Program-made: the position numbers and the translations under genes
Part shown: positions 33,601-44,073 of the stretch, piece after piece
Layout: every line of letters begins with the position of its first letter
Position numbering within the stretch: the first letter of the stretch is position 1
Source: Apostichopus japonicus
Taxonomy: Eukaryota > Echinodermata > Holothuroidea > Aspidochirotida > Stichopodidae
Assembly (NCBI RefSeq): GCF_037975245.1
Contig: NC_092573.1
Span: forward strand, 5,831,501 to 5,895,500
Length of the DNA stretch: 64,000 nucleotides
Direction of reading: 5' to 3'
The notes under the pieces: generated by a model
What the model was told of the DNA's origin: nothing
What the model saw: only the letters and a program-made list of their open reading frames with translations
The model's database searches: none

Positions 33601-36600
33601 TAATTCAACGCATTCAGTAGAGCAGCAACGTTGAAAATCAATTCCTGAAGCTAGCACTGTAGCACATGCCGGGGATTCATTACATGCAGAATTGAATCGC
33701 TAGTTTGTTAGCTCCAGGATTCGTAACCTGTGCTGCGAACCATATCCTAGCTCCAGCTCCAGTTATTCTGCATGTTTCATGTTACGATGTTAAACACAAA
33801 TTCGACTTAGATTCGAAACAAATAGGCCTATTTGATAGAGCTGTTGTGGGGGAATAATTCGATTAGGGTTGTGCACATTTGTCTGCAAAAACGACAAAAA
33901 GTGAACTAAGGTCTGGGAAAAAGTGGGGGGCAAATGCCCCCTCTTGCCCCCCCCCCCCCCCCCGTAATCCCGCCCATGAATATAGGTGTTTTATTTAAAA
34001 CAACAAAAAACAAAGATAGGTCAGGTTAATGGAACATAACATTCATCTTCGTTTTGCAGCAAACTACAACCCCATTATATCAATCTCTGGCGCATGAACT
34101 AACAAGATTGCAACTGATCTTTTGCCATCGTAAACGCATCCAATCAGTAAATTATTTGATTTTGTCTTCTTTTGACCGTACTCTGCCTTTATACGTTTCC
34201 TTGTGTGCTTGTTCTGAAATCTTCTGCTAACCTGCAGAAGCTTAATCAGACTTGTCTCAAACCCTGGCACACATGCCATTTCCACATACAACATGAATGG
34301 AATGCCACGATAGCTCAATTATAATAGAGATGATAATAATTCCAATGTTCGTTAGTGACGCCAACTTCTTTCCAGCGGGTCTCAATTAAATCAGCTTTGT
34401 TTTAATTATCTTGATAATAAATGCTGTGTAAACTTTGATCATCATTGACCATAATTAGTCCCTCTCCCATGTCACATTTACGGGACACTTTTGATTGAAT
34501 AATTAATTGTAATTCTTTACAGCGTGATGTCAAATTTACCTGGTTATGATTTATATGGTCGACAAATTTATGCCATTCTAGCATCAGACAAGAAGAAATT
34601 GGATCAAAATCGACAGTAACACATGTTTTAGATAACATACTTCAGTTTGCGAGTACAGAAATATCAGTTTACCGATAGACTTATGTATTTGTGTTTTCTT
34701 GTATATGGATAATTTAAAAGTAACCTCACACCTCGCACTAATCATAACCTCCATCTTCCTCCATGCAAATATCGAATCAAACTATTTATTTAAAATTTTA
34801 AAGGGAGAGGGAGAGGGAGGGGTGGAGGGAGAGGGGGAGGGGGAGGTAGGTTGATACTGACCTGAATGGTATTCGTTGTTGCATCAATAGTAACCAACCC
34901 CCTCTGCCAGGTATCTCCCCTGTTCCCGGACTTTCTCCATATCCGTTGAGGGAGGGCAGACCCGTCATCAGTGTCCAGTGTTTGTACTTCAAGTGATCCT
35001 ACATTTACTCCATACATATGGTAAAAAAATTCAAGGCATCGGGTGTTCCCTGCTGCGATATCAGGGCTTATAAGAGCGCTAGTATCTCCCGACTGGGCCG
35101 GGCTGCTAGATTCAATGTAAACGTAGTAACCTGATGAGGGGAAAAAAGAAAAGAAATATAATGGTAAACAAATTACCTTGATATATTTATCAGTATAGTA
35201 ACCACAACAAATTCTCCAAGATTGCAGCACTGTACCGTGGGAGATGGCATTGCCAATTACACACACTGTTTCGTGTCTCAGGATGGCGCCCAAACGGGGC
35301 ACTGCGCAAATCCTACAGCAGCCTATAGAGGCACAACTTTACCTTTCCTCTTCAATAAAACTTTAAAAAACATGTATGAACACCTCCTGCCCCCTTTGTG
35401 GGCCAACAGTCAGACGTATACGCACCCAAACATCCCATTACACTTACACTCTACGGCCAGATTGTTTTAACACAATAATAATAATAATAATAATATTAAT
35501 AATAGTAATGAACTCAATGAATAATGAACTCAATCAGTTTGTCAAAGATTGTACTTTTTACGTAAACTGAAATATTTGGAAGTCCACATCACTATTCTTG
35601 TACAGTCAGTGTGATACAATGCGTGCTGACTTTTAATATTATTTGTTTTTTTCGAGCTGCATACGAAGGATTCTTCTGGTAAATTAGAGAAGATCGTAAG
35701 GGCCGGCAGCCGTGCTATTCATAGTGATATTTGCCTGAAATTTGTCAGACATTGAAATGGTTCTCCAGAAAACGAATAGAATACTAAATGATCAAACACC
35801 TCTCCTTTTTCCGAACTATGTCTTCTGTCGTTCAGGTAGCATACTTCCCATGCCACGGTCTAAACATAACATTTCAGGTTTTCTTTCTTACCCAATTCTG
35901 TTTCTCTTTTCAACCTGAGAGTCGTTTGATATTATCTATCTGTATATCTATATATCTGTCGATCCATCCATCCATCTATCCATTCCTATACCCGATACCC
36001 TGAGAGCAACTCAAGGGCGGCGGAAGCACCTTTAATCTGTGGGGGCACCGACATCAAAGGGCACTTTGCAGAAATTCGATTAGACTGATGCAGCCTTATA
36101 TTACCTTTATAACTCTTATTGTATTATCTTATTTGCGTATACACATCACTCCATGAACACCCCCCCCCCCCCCTCAAGGAAAATATGCATACTAGCACTG
36201 CAATATCCAATGTGCAAATTGGGAAACAAGGAACAAGTTTTCTTTTGAGACAAAATGAGGTGAAATCATGCTAGTTGCTTATGTAGGAATCTTCGAATAA
36301 GAGTTTATTTCTGATTAATATCTTAACAATTTATTCCATTCGAAATAGCTTTGAGTTTGACCCACAGTAATTCATTAAAAGTCAGGGGCGTAGCCAGGAT
36401 TTGCAAAGTTGTACGCACGACTATCTGAGCGGAGCGCCACCATCGGTTGGCGCGGAGCGAACAAGAAAATTTTTGGTTTTACAAACCCCTCAGATGGCCG
36501 GCAACGGCCCTTCCCGAGTGTTCATTCTGGTTCCCTGGCCTCTTGCTAACTTGAGACACCTCAATTTTTATGTAGAAAAAGGGCACATTTTTAACCTGAG

Positions 36601-39600
36601 GAAAAGTGGGGGGGCATGTGCCCCCTGTGCCCCCCGGTTCCGCCGCCCTTGGAGCAACTGTTCCATACTCCACATCCTCACCACCGTCCTCATCCAGTTA
36701 ATGTACCCAGACACAATTTAATCCACTTTCAGTGTAATTAACATACAGCCCAGATAGATACAGACACAATAGATGTAGCTTCGGTCTTCTATTTGTAGGT
36801 CCATGACAAAAATCACAATAATTCTAGATTAAAAGTATCCAAAAACAATTACATTTTTTATTGTCGCATTACAATTATAACATATATTTACTAGACGTTC
36901 CAAAGGGGTACCGTAGTTAATACATGTCGTCAATGTGTGCGTTGCATGGCTGCATGTGATCTACTCGAACTGAACAACATGTTTCCTAAAATAGTTCACC
37001 TTACCTACACTTGTACCGGTCGTATGGTCTACGGGCGGTCCAGTATTATCGGTCGGCGTGCTACCTTGTAGTACCGTCCAATCCCAATCGTCAGTGGTCG
37101 ACTGTTGAAATTCGCAAACATCGCCATTTTCGAAGTCGCATTGAAAGGAGTCGACTGGTGGAGCGTCTGTTTGCGCATCTGTGAATAGATATAACATCAA
37201 AGGGTTACAACAAATAATATGCCTCTTGCATGCACACCGATCTGATGAAGAATAATTATGTGGACAGTTCGCACAATGAACTGATCTGAGTGCGAGTATA
37301 CAGTGTTTACGTACCTGTTGCATACGATTTCAGTAATGTTATTCCTTTTAATCAAAATACTTTACATTTATCTTCGATGAATTTATATATTTGATTAGGA
37401 AATATATTTTTGCACATTTTTTCCAAATTCTTCGAAGGTTACAAACACCGTGTATGACAATAAAGTATGCTTTGAGCGTAATACGAACTGCTAAGGCTTT
37501 ACATATAACTAACGATCAATTCCATGATTTTTAAGGGGGTAAAAGACAGAAGATCAATATGCTGACATTTATCTTGTGGGAACAAGTAATCCCTGCTACT
37601 AGGGACCAAGTATAGCAGCACTTTGGTGAGAAGTGGAATATTAAAGGCAATCAACTTACAGCAATGATATGGACTCTATCCATTGTGATGAACCAATACT
37701 CTTTAGCGACAAAGGACTGATATGCTATGCTTGATATTATTGCGTTCTTTTGGAACCGACTTCACATTGTCTACTATGGTCTAACACCAATTAATAGAGA
37801 AAAACAATGTAACATAACCAAGTTCTTTTTTCCAAGAAGTTTGATTATGCAGTCACTTCAAACTAACGTAATCAACCAACCAACCTACTAACTTTCTAAC
37901 TGACGGACGGACTGATTAACCTAACCCTGTTAATATAACTTACACGTTATGCCTTTCAAAGTATAGGCCTATAACCGCACACTATACTATATCGGTACTT
38001 CATCAGTATATTGTACACCTTGTAGATATGTACTACCGTACCTCTCAGTAATATAACCAGAGGCCCTATATCAACTCCCTGATCTGACCAATTGATGATG
38101 TTTTGGGGCGTACCCAACCAATTACATAGAGAGGCCTATATAACCGCACACTATACTAATCGGTACTTCGTCAGTATGTATTGTACACATTGTGGATCTG
38201 TACTACATCTCAGTAATCTGACCAGAGGCCCTAATAACTCCCTAACCTGACCAATTACATAGATAGGCCTATATAAGCATAATGTATCAGTATGTCTTCA
38301 ACACGTGATACCAGTATTATAGCAAAGGTGGGGTAGGTATGTGAGGGGGGGGGGGGTGGGCAGGAGGTGAACAGCAGCAGATTGGGGATATATCTCACAA
38401 GAGAGAACGTTTGAAATACAACTATGTTTTGGAATGCGGTCTCTTTTTTGGACATGTGTAAAAGCCCTCTACTCTTTGAAGTGCCGTTCTTCCATATTCT
38501 GTATAATCTCTTTGCAATGAATCAGCATGATAACAAGCTCCTGTATTATAAATGAGAGCTAAAAGATAAGCGTTTACAAGTTTATTATTTTATTACACCA
38601 AATATTGTAAAGTTAGATCGGAAACTCCAAACAAGATGTTACAGGCAGTCCTGCAGTTGAGGTATTATTTGTTTGCGATGTCATATAACTTCCATCTTGT
38701 AACGGTAATAAAAACTGACTCAGCAAATTTGACCAACTTCGACAACTTGCAAATTTATCTGCTACTCGTATCCAAGCACAGCAAACAGCGATGGGTGCGA
38801 AGCTCATTTTTTTTTTTTTTTTTTTTTTGGGGGGGGGGGGGTGATTATATCACCTCTACTATAACCATGATTAGTTCTGAGCTATATATCTGGTGTTGGT
38901 GGTGGAAAATGAGGGGGGGGGGGGGCTGGTAGGGGGAGGCGGGTTGTTCATCACAAGCATTGTTTATCATTTAAACTGACGGTACTGTAAGACTAGTATA
39001 CCCTAATACACTACCATGAAAAAACCACTGGAACTGATACTGACTTCATGGACAGAATTGGCTCTAGTGTGTTGGAGAAAGTTTAAAATAAAAACAGCAA
39101 CAACCAAAAGCACTGCTATCTGTTCAGGAAGTATTTCTATATCACTTTATTGTTTGAGAGCTGACCCTTGAAACATTTGAGACGTGTCACAGTTAAAAAA
39201 GTGTCTCAACTACTGATTCTAACACACTGAACATTTTGTCAATTCCTCGAAGCATGTTAAGACACGCATGAAAAACGTGAGATTTTATCTACCCCCTCCC
39301 TTCCGCCATAGTACATGTTTACAATGTATAACGAATTTTTCAACGACAAATTCTTTTGAATGTCATTCATGGATGTTCCGTTGTAATTACCTGACGTTAA
39401 GAGAGCGCATGCGTTGACAACCCTCCGGCGCTCTTACAGCACCAAGAGTGATATTACTAACTTCTCAATGACGGATTGCGCTGACGTCATTTATCGAATG
39501 TATGAATTAAGAATTATGAATACAGAATGCTTTTTAGAAAACTCTACGCATTATTGAATAATGGAAACGGACATTTGGGAAATTTGTTGTATTAACAACG

Positions 39601-42600
39601 AGTGATTAGCAACTTATCACACCCTGTCAATGCCATCAGTATATAGCCTCAAAATATGCTAGAAAGAAAGAAAAAATGGCCACTCAATGCTCTAAGTTTA
39701 TAAACAGGCACTGTATTGTAACCCCGAAATTAAGGTATACACATTTTAAACGTCTAATTGTACCCCTCTTCTGTATGTGTGGAAATATTACGGAGAAGCA
39801 GCGGTGTACCTAGAATAGGTGGAACCCCGTTGTCATCCCTGTGCAGGAATGCCGTCCTGGGGGAGGGGTCTAAGGGGGAGGGGTTTTTGTATGTGTTGCG
39901 GGGCTTAGATGCAAAATGGTATACTATCTATGGTAAAGCTTCAAACTTATGACAAGATCAATATGTGGCATGCCCCCCTACCCCCCCCCCCCCACACACA
40001 CACCGAATGGTACCCGGGCGGACTGCCCTGTCCCCGCCGAGTACGCTACAGTGGAGGATAATATCCTTTAGGAAAGTAACTTTTGAAAACTTCAACTAAG
40101 TTTCAGTTTGCTCAAATTTGGAATTGATATTGATGACCTTTCACCTGAGTTATTTGATTATTTGAAATGGTGATTTTTCGCTTCCCCCTTTTCCTGATCT
40201 TGTTTAGCTTTTAATAAGTGAGATTCCCATCGATTCGCTAAATGGAAAACTTGATAGAGACCATAAATATAAACCTTTTTCTCTCTTCTTCTTTTTTGGC
40301 AGATAGATTCAGTATAATACGTTAGTGTGTCCGAGAGCTGTGTAATTGGAACATGAAGTTGTAAAACCTGCACCGAGTTTGTATTGAAACCTCAAAGCCA
40401 GAAGGAGATATGTCTAAGCTTTGCCTACATACATGATAAAACTAAATAAAAATCGTACTTTAGTAATTACAAATCTCTCCAAAAATTATGAGATCAGGTT
40501 CATATGTGTGTGCATGCAACGTTTGCTATATGAAAGAACAAAAATTTTACAATCAAATTTTTGGAGACACAAAAATTCCTGCGGTGGGTTAACACGTAAT
40601 TCAGCTTTCTGTATCTCTGTAGTCGAGAGCGAGGTCGGCCCCTCGACAATCGTGTAACTAGTCCCCTTTTTTGAATTTTTGATTTCTTTAATGATATTAC
40701 GGAAATGGTAATACCTTCTTCTTCATCCAATATTTTTCCGGTATCCATCCGTATGTTTCAGGGCCCTTATTGCCATCGGACTCAGGACTTTAACCACGCC
40801 CCCCCCCCCCCGTCCCCATCCTCCCCCTTTCTTCAGGCCTTCCCTATTCCCTATATAGTTGCAGTCGCACTCCGTGCTTATAAGGAACACACCATAATAT
40901 GACAGTCTTATGAAATTTGTTGCAGACAAACGGAACATGTCAAGATGTATATTGGTTCACACATTGTACTTGAGTGACCCTAACGTTGTGTAATGCATAT
41001 AACTATTACGGTTGAAATTTGACAGACATCGCGATTTACTCTTACAATATATCGCGATGGTAATGAAAGAAAACGATTGTCCTTTTGAATGGTTGGCATT
41101 CAGAGAACGGATTTAAATAATTGAAAACGGACGTCCTTAAAGTTAATCAGTGGGCTACCCCCCCCCCCCAAATGCTATAATATGCAATAATGGTCATTCG
41201 TGTCATGTTGACACAATAAATAACATACTATAACACCATATCCCCTCTCAGGAACATGTCTTAATTTGATTCAACATTCCTCAATAGCTGAGCATAATTT
41301 AAAGGGTGAGATCCTCCGAGAAAGTATAGTTTTGCAAACATTTAGTAACTGTTAGACTATTTCTATAATTGTGGATAATATTGCCGTATAGAATCACGAA
41401 CTTTTACTAACCCGCGATCATTGCCACATTTAGATTTTTAACATGCTATTATATTAAACCGCAACAAAAGCGATATAAATACAGATTAAACGTTAAACTA
41501 TTATCATTGACTATACCGGTACATTGAACAAGTCAAATATAACACCAACCTAAGAACAAATTGGGAGATGACACTTATCCTGGGCGACATTCAACCATAA
41601 AGGTCATGAAATGCCCGGGTTCCTGTGTATATCCTGATCTTTTGTAACAACTAAAAATAAACATTACACAAGATGTTTATGCTAAAGCGGCATCCGTATA
41701 GCTTAAATTCCTTGGGATATTCCACTTGCTAAAGTTGAATGTTTAACAAAGACAAAAAAGCAGAATATTATCTGCATCATGAGGTCAAACTCACATCCTC
41801 ATAGCATATATAGGCGTATAGTATATAGGCGTATAGCATATAGGCGTAAAGTGTAGCAGAATAGATTTGTCTGATTTGGTGTCATTTTTTTAGGCATCTG
41901 GCAACAGTAGAATGAAGGATGCCATTATGTACGGCAATTCAGCTGGAAATGTTTTTTTGCTTTTCTAGTTATTATTATTAAAATCACTTATTCACAAAGG
42001 AAAATAATATTTCTACAAAACAGTTGGATTTTGATGCCATTTTAAATTAGTGTACACGTAGATAATATATAAACAAATACTCTGGACGTATCATATTTCA
42101 AGAATAAATCAACAAGAAGATTAAAATAAGAAACTATAAATGCTTTTGAAGCTTTATCTATCGTGCTTACCTCACTGATCGTATACCTTTATGCTGTGAT
42201 CGACTCCAAGGTTTTACCCATGTATGTGGTTAAAACACGTTCAATGAAACATGCTTCGAGTAATTGTTTGACGTCCTTGTATATCAGGGGTCAAACACTG
42301 ATGAACTTTAAAGGCCAGCCAACACCATGAACATCAGAATACAGTATATAAACATAACCGCAATACACTTATACTGTACAACATCAACATGCATTTTTTG
42401 AGTTATGTATACGCAATGTTGGCACAGTGGCGTAGCTAAAAGGGCCCTGCCCACACCAATTATTGCCTGTCCTAACCCCAAAACGACCCCTCCCCCCCAA
42501 ACACCCCCCCCCCTAAAAAGAAACAATTTTCAGAGAAATGTCCTTTCTCTTTAGAAAATAGGTTCTATCTGCCCCACCGTTGGAAACACAGGCCAGTACC

Positions 42601-43996
42601 ATAAGTTTCAACTCATCTGTTGGATGAATTCACGACTATATGATACTTCAAAATCGGTTCGACAGATCAAATAATCCACCAACTGGGTCTGTATACACTA
42701 AGTAGTGTCATTTAGATCATAATTCATTTTCAACTTTATAGATAGACCACGTTTATCATTCTTTTGTGCCCAGTATTTCCTTATGTTTTTTCTTTGGGGG
42801 GGGGGTCGTGTTCCAGAAGGTGATCCAGAGTTTACTGAAAATGATTTAACCTTTGATATATGGATGATTTAAAACAACAATTCTCACAAAGTCACTTTCA
42901 AGTTCGAATGAAACTATTGAACATCAATTGCCATTGATCGTTACTTTGTTGTAAATTCGTGAGCTGGCTCATCTAAGGTCTGCCATTATGTATTGTCAGA
43001 AAAGCAGTAACTTGCACGGGTTTTAGAACAAAGGAAAAGAAAACCCGACTGGAACACATTTTGCCCCCCCCCCCCATCTCCCTCACCCTTTTCCTTGATA
43101 ACCATAGTTCAAAGAGACATTTTGAACAGTCTCGTTAAGTAAAGATGGATATATAAAGAGATAGAGAGAGGGAGAGAGTGGCAAGAAGGTCTCTTAGAAA
43201 TGACATCAGGTACATGTAGTATCTGTACTTGGAATCTTAAGGTATGGAGGGGGAAGGGAGGGGAGGGGAGGGCATGGGGGAGGGGTCTGCTTAGTTAGAC
43301 CCATAAATACTGGATCTCGAGATGTGTTATTAGTAGGCCTACATGCATGACGAATCAATTTGTTCCAGTAAGTTGTTCGTCGGAAAACGTCTGTTGGAAT
43401 TAGGTCTAAACAGTCTTCTTCTTTTTCATGTATAAAGTTCGTAACACCTGTTATGGCATTTTCATTACATATTGTAGTCACAAACCGCCAAAGTAGGTTT
43501 AATTAACATAAAATTGATTTGCCTCTTATTATGGACTCAAAGGAGGTCACGGTGTCTCTGAGTTGCAAAGTAGACCTAAACATTCGAGCACGGCGGGCAC
43601 GAATATGTGTATAAACCGCTTGAAAACAGTAGCATTGTTTAAAGTAGTGACAGACGAGCAACGTCCCACTGTGAGATTCAATTACTAAACAGCATGCATG
43701 GACGGATATACCTGTTCTCACGGAGAGCAAGAAGCTATACTTCAGCTCACCCTGCAGACAGTACCGTACAATTCTGGTCACGTCTCTAAAGTTAAAAAAA
43801 AAAAGGTTTTACTTCACAAAGCAAAAAAAAAAAAAAATGTGGCGTGTGTAAATTTGGGGCACTTAACATAGGCCTATACATTCTTCTAAAATAAGCTATT
43901 GCGAGGAAAAGAAGTATCAAAAGTTGACTTACCTGAAGAAATTGAGAAACTCACAAGCAGTACAAAACACAGTGTAGCGGTTACTGACATCTCCAT
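16123..43996 (-). CDS. Six-MAM-domain type I membrane protein, 19 exons, 1149 aa
   Basis: Nineteen exons (listed separately) join in phase to exactly 3450 nt. Residues 1-21 are a signal peptide (MEMSVTATLCFVLLVSF). Six MAM domains follow at about 34-198, 199-366, 367-542, 543-730, 731-907 and 908-1064. Each opens with a (S/N/Q)C-(D/N)FE motif, has a central C(L/V/M).F.Y and ends near IA.DD; four cysteines per domain fit the MAM disulfide pattern. Residues 1076-1101 are a transmembrane helix, with RSRSK as the stop-transfer signal and a 48-residue tail containing NPNY (1137-1140). MAM domains mediate adhesion and oligomerisation in meprins, RPTPs and related proteins. I see no LDLa, protease or phosphatase domain, so an adhesion or endocytic receptor role is inference. 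The gene is convergent with the nuclease-helicase gene. Intron 1 is 6.8 kb and could hide an optional exon, though none is needed. Confidence 0.92.
17369..17714. repeat. Near-perfect 173-bp tandem duplication
   Basis: Two adjacent 173-bp copies (17369-17541 and 17542-17714) differ at only about three positions, so the duplication is recent. It lies in the last intron of the MAM gene and carries no splice signal that I can see. Confidence 0.95.
18080..18164 (-). CDS. MAM gene exon 18: MAM6, last part
   Basis: Acceptor ataatatttcag, donor CCGG|gtaagc, phase 0 to 1. It reads INFIATTTT, TVAVDNVMV and GSCDNQP; the usual IA.DD is VAVDN here. Confidence 0.87.
18671..18800 (-). mobile_element. SINE family A copy 2 (truncated)
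   Basis: It matches the copy at 3930-4205 through gcaagcaggaactcgcgaag, the agctgaccgaag block and tttaacgtccatg, with a short tgta tail. The A and B boxes are lost. It lies in an intron of the MAM gene. Confidence 0.75.
19146..19396 (-). CDS. MAM gene exon 17: MAM6, middle part
   Basis: Acceptor tttttgtaccag, donor GGGAAG|gtgaga, phase 1 to 0. It reads GSYIFSASE and SCVMFDYAI; the W and SG..G positions of the other domains are diverged here. Confidence 0.88.
19724..19940 (-). CDS. MAM gene exon 16: end of MAM5 fused to start of MAM6
   Basis: Acceptor attcttattag, donor GGCG|gtaaga, phase 0 to 1. One exon holds both the domain-closing ISFEGKLG, GDIAIDDI and the next domain's opening EISCDFEFGFDQCYY, which are on separate exons in the other domains. 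Confidence 0.92.
20665..20927 (-). CDS. MAM gene exon 15: MAM5, middle part
   Basis: Acceptor tccctctatag, donor ATGCAG|gttaga, phase 1 to 0. It reads HYMFIEASLPH, MCLQFYYHMSG and QESGWVPMLIDI. Confidence 0.92.
21567..21752 (-). CDS. MAM gene exon 14: MAM5, first part, with GC splice donor
   Basis: Acceptor gttgttgccag, phase 1 to 1. It reads NINCDFEDSQDSFCGYTQGG and TGPDNDHTLGTAEG. The donor is GAAG|gcaaga, a GC-AG intron; no GT near the required position keeps the phase and the domain. Confidence 0.9.
22422..22512 (-). CDS. MAM gene exon 13: MAM4, last part
   Basis: Acceptor gttctgacacag, donor GTTG|gtaagt, phase 0 to 1. It reads VVFEASYAFYEYYC and DIAIDDITLQNQACPV. Its additional cysteine could pair with that of exon 12. 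Confidence 0.9.
22724..23007 (-). CDS. MAM gene exon 12: MAM4, middle part
   Basis: Acceptor cgttgctatag, donor ATTCAG|gtgaaa, phase 1 to 0. It reads YYALMDCSNQYLRF and ARCLRFFYYKYS. It carries an additional cysteine (MDCSN). Confidence 0.9.
23575..23763 (-). CDS. MAM gene exon 11: MAM4, first part
   Basis: Acceptor ttcattgtttag, donor GACG|gtaata, phase 1 to 1. A proline/threonine linker (APPPTTRPVT) precedes ISCDFENDFCDYAQ. Confidence 0.92.
24012..24102 (-). CDS. MAM gene exon 10: MAM3, last part
   Basis: Acceptor atcattttag, donor GATT|gtgagt, phase 0 to 1. It reads IVFEGRNG, DDIAIDEVTL and SACPD. Intron 9 before it is 2.4 kb. Confidence 0.9.
26520..26791 (-). CDS. MAM gene exon 9: MAM3, middle part
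   Basis: Acceptor tttctgaatttag, donor AGCAGG|gtaggg, phase 1 to 0. It reads FYLVFAGDP, SCLEFWYHMYG and SGDKGNYWHRA. Confidence 0.92.
27110..27274 (-). CDS. MAM gene exon 8: MAM3, first part
   Basis: Acceptor tctttattggcag, donor TTAG|gtaagt, phase 1 to 1. It reads GVSCDFESVDICYYKQD and ADWTWQNGATRDHFSGPEHD. Confidence 0.92.
27975..28065 (-). CDS. MAM gene exon 7: MAM2, last part
   Basis: Acceptor ttgtccttaag, donor GAAT|gtgagt, phase 0 to 1. It reads VIIECMGSG, GDIAFDDVMI and AICPGE. Confidence 0.9.
28150..28260. repeat. (GAY)n trinucleotide microsatellite
   Basis: An uninterrupted run of gat and gac triplets in the intron between exons 6 and 7 of the MAM gene. Any open frame across it is a repeat artefact. 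Confidence 0.97.
28426..28691 (-). CDS. MAM gene exon 6: MAM2, middle part
   Basis: Acceptor gttcaccaacag, donor TTTCAA|gtgagt, phase 1 to 0. It reads YYMFLESSG, NCVILWYHLFG and SGNRGDLWRATE. Confidence 0.92.
29951..30097 (-). CDS. MAM gene exon 5: MAM2, first part
   Basis: Acceptor attttctcttag, donor ACAG|gttagt, phase 1 to 1. It reads SISCNFEDPLLCGY and GPSVDHTFDNATG. Confidence 0.92.
30112..30186. repeat. (ATT)n microsatellite
   Basis: A run of att triplets with a few interruptions, 15 bp upstream (gene sense) of the exon 5 acceptor and directly before a + strand SINE. Confidence 0.95.
30190..30505 (+). mobile_element. tRNA-derived SINE with conserved core
   Basis: An A box (tggtcaagtggttaagg, about 30200-30216) and a B box (ggttcgagtc, 30243-30252) head the element. 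A core with gtgtccttgggcaaggcac and caggtgtataaatgggtac follows, of the kind shared among animal SINE families, and then an att-rich tail. It is inserted antisense in intron 4 of the MAM gene. Confidence 0.85.
30486..30657. repeat. Duplicated AT-rich tail with (TA)n runs
   Basis: The block ctttaaattattattaatat, followed by a (TA)n run, occurs twice in tandem right after the SINE; each copy can fold on itself. Confidence 0.85.
31850..31937 (-). CDS. MAM gene exon 4: MAM1, last part
   Basis: Acceptor atatcatccag, donor GTAG|gtaagg, phase 0 to 1. It reads IIFQATLG and NDIALDDITF, then the last cysteine of the domain. Confidence 0.9.
32481..33978. mobile_element. hAT-like non-autonomous transposon (outer)
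   Basis: Imperfect terminal inverted repeats, CAGGGGCGGGATT at the left and AATCCCGCCCATG at the right, are flanked by a perfect 8-bp target duplication, aatatagg. An 8-bp duplication and CAG-type ends fit the hAT superfamily. No transposase frame is present. It lies in intron 3 of the MAM gene and contains a second insertion at 33085-33428. Confidence 0.85.
33085..33428. mobile_element. hAT-like MITE nested in the element at 32481-33978
   Basis: Perfect 12-bp terminal inverted repeats CAGTGGCGGAGC/GCTCCGCCACTG are flanked by the perfect 8-bp duplication atcattcc. It is 344 bp long with a long G run near its left end. It belongs to the same family as 50609-50998. Confidence 0.93.
34862..35130 (-). 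CDS. MAM gene exon 3: MAM1, middle part
   Basis: Acceptor cccctcatcag, donor ATTCAG|gtcagt, phase 1 to 0. It reads YYVYIESS, RCLEFFYHMYG and SGNRGDTWQRG, typical MAM core strands. Confidence 0.93.
36012..36651. mobile_element. hAT-like MITE in intron 2 of the MAM gene
   Basis: Terminal inverted repeats CAAGGGCGGCGGAA/TTCCGCCGCCCTTG are flanked by the perfect 8-bp duplication gagcaact. It is 640 bp with no coding capacity. A lone internal caggggcgtagccagg looks like the end of another element, so the copy may be chimeric. Confidence 0.93.
37005..37178 (-). CDS. MAM gene exon 2: MAM1, first part
   Basis: Acceptor ctattcacag, donor GTAG|gtaagg, phase 1 to 1. It reads FQCDFENGDVCEF and DWDWTVLQGSTPTDNTGP, the conserved MAM opening. 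Confidence 0.93.
37965..38264. repeat. Tandem duplication in intron 1 of the MAM gene
   Basis: Two copies beginning aggcctata and taaccgcacactatact, at 37965 and 38132, share cggtacttc, cagaggccct and gaccaatt blocks in order; the second copy is shorter. A third aggcctatata begins at 38265. Confidence 0.75.
38809..38840. repeat. Poly-T/poly-G junction
   Basis: A run of about 20 T is followed directly by about 12 G in intron 1 of the MAM gene; its length may be unreliable in the assembly. Confidence 0.9.
43933..43996 (-). CDS. MAM gene exon 1: signal peptide
   Basis: ATG at 43996, donor TCAG|gtaagt, phase 1 end. It encodes a hydrophobic leader; a second in-frame ATG lies two codons in. The codon split over the junction gives Asp. 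Confidence 0.85.
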
Positions 43997-44063
43997 AGTG
44001 TAGCGCGGCGTAGTGTAATGTTATCTTAAGCAAGATATACTCTCTAGATTGCAACGCCAGGAA

Positions 44064-44073
44064 GCTTTTATCC
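44064..44073 (-). promoter_or_regulatory. TATA-like element of the MAM gene
   Basis: On the - strand, GGATAAAAGC lies about 70 bp before the start codon at 43996, a plausible distance for initiation near 44040. Only a weak consensus. Confidence 0.3.

Noticed and set aside
39801-40055. Possible hAT element starting cagcggtgtacctag
   Set aside because: The right end is not an inverted match and no 8-bp duplication is found.
42427-42530. cagtggcgtagctaaaag, a hAT-like left end
   Set aside because: No matching right end or target duplication downstream; kept only as a possible relic.
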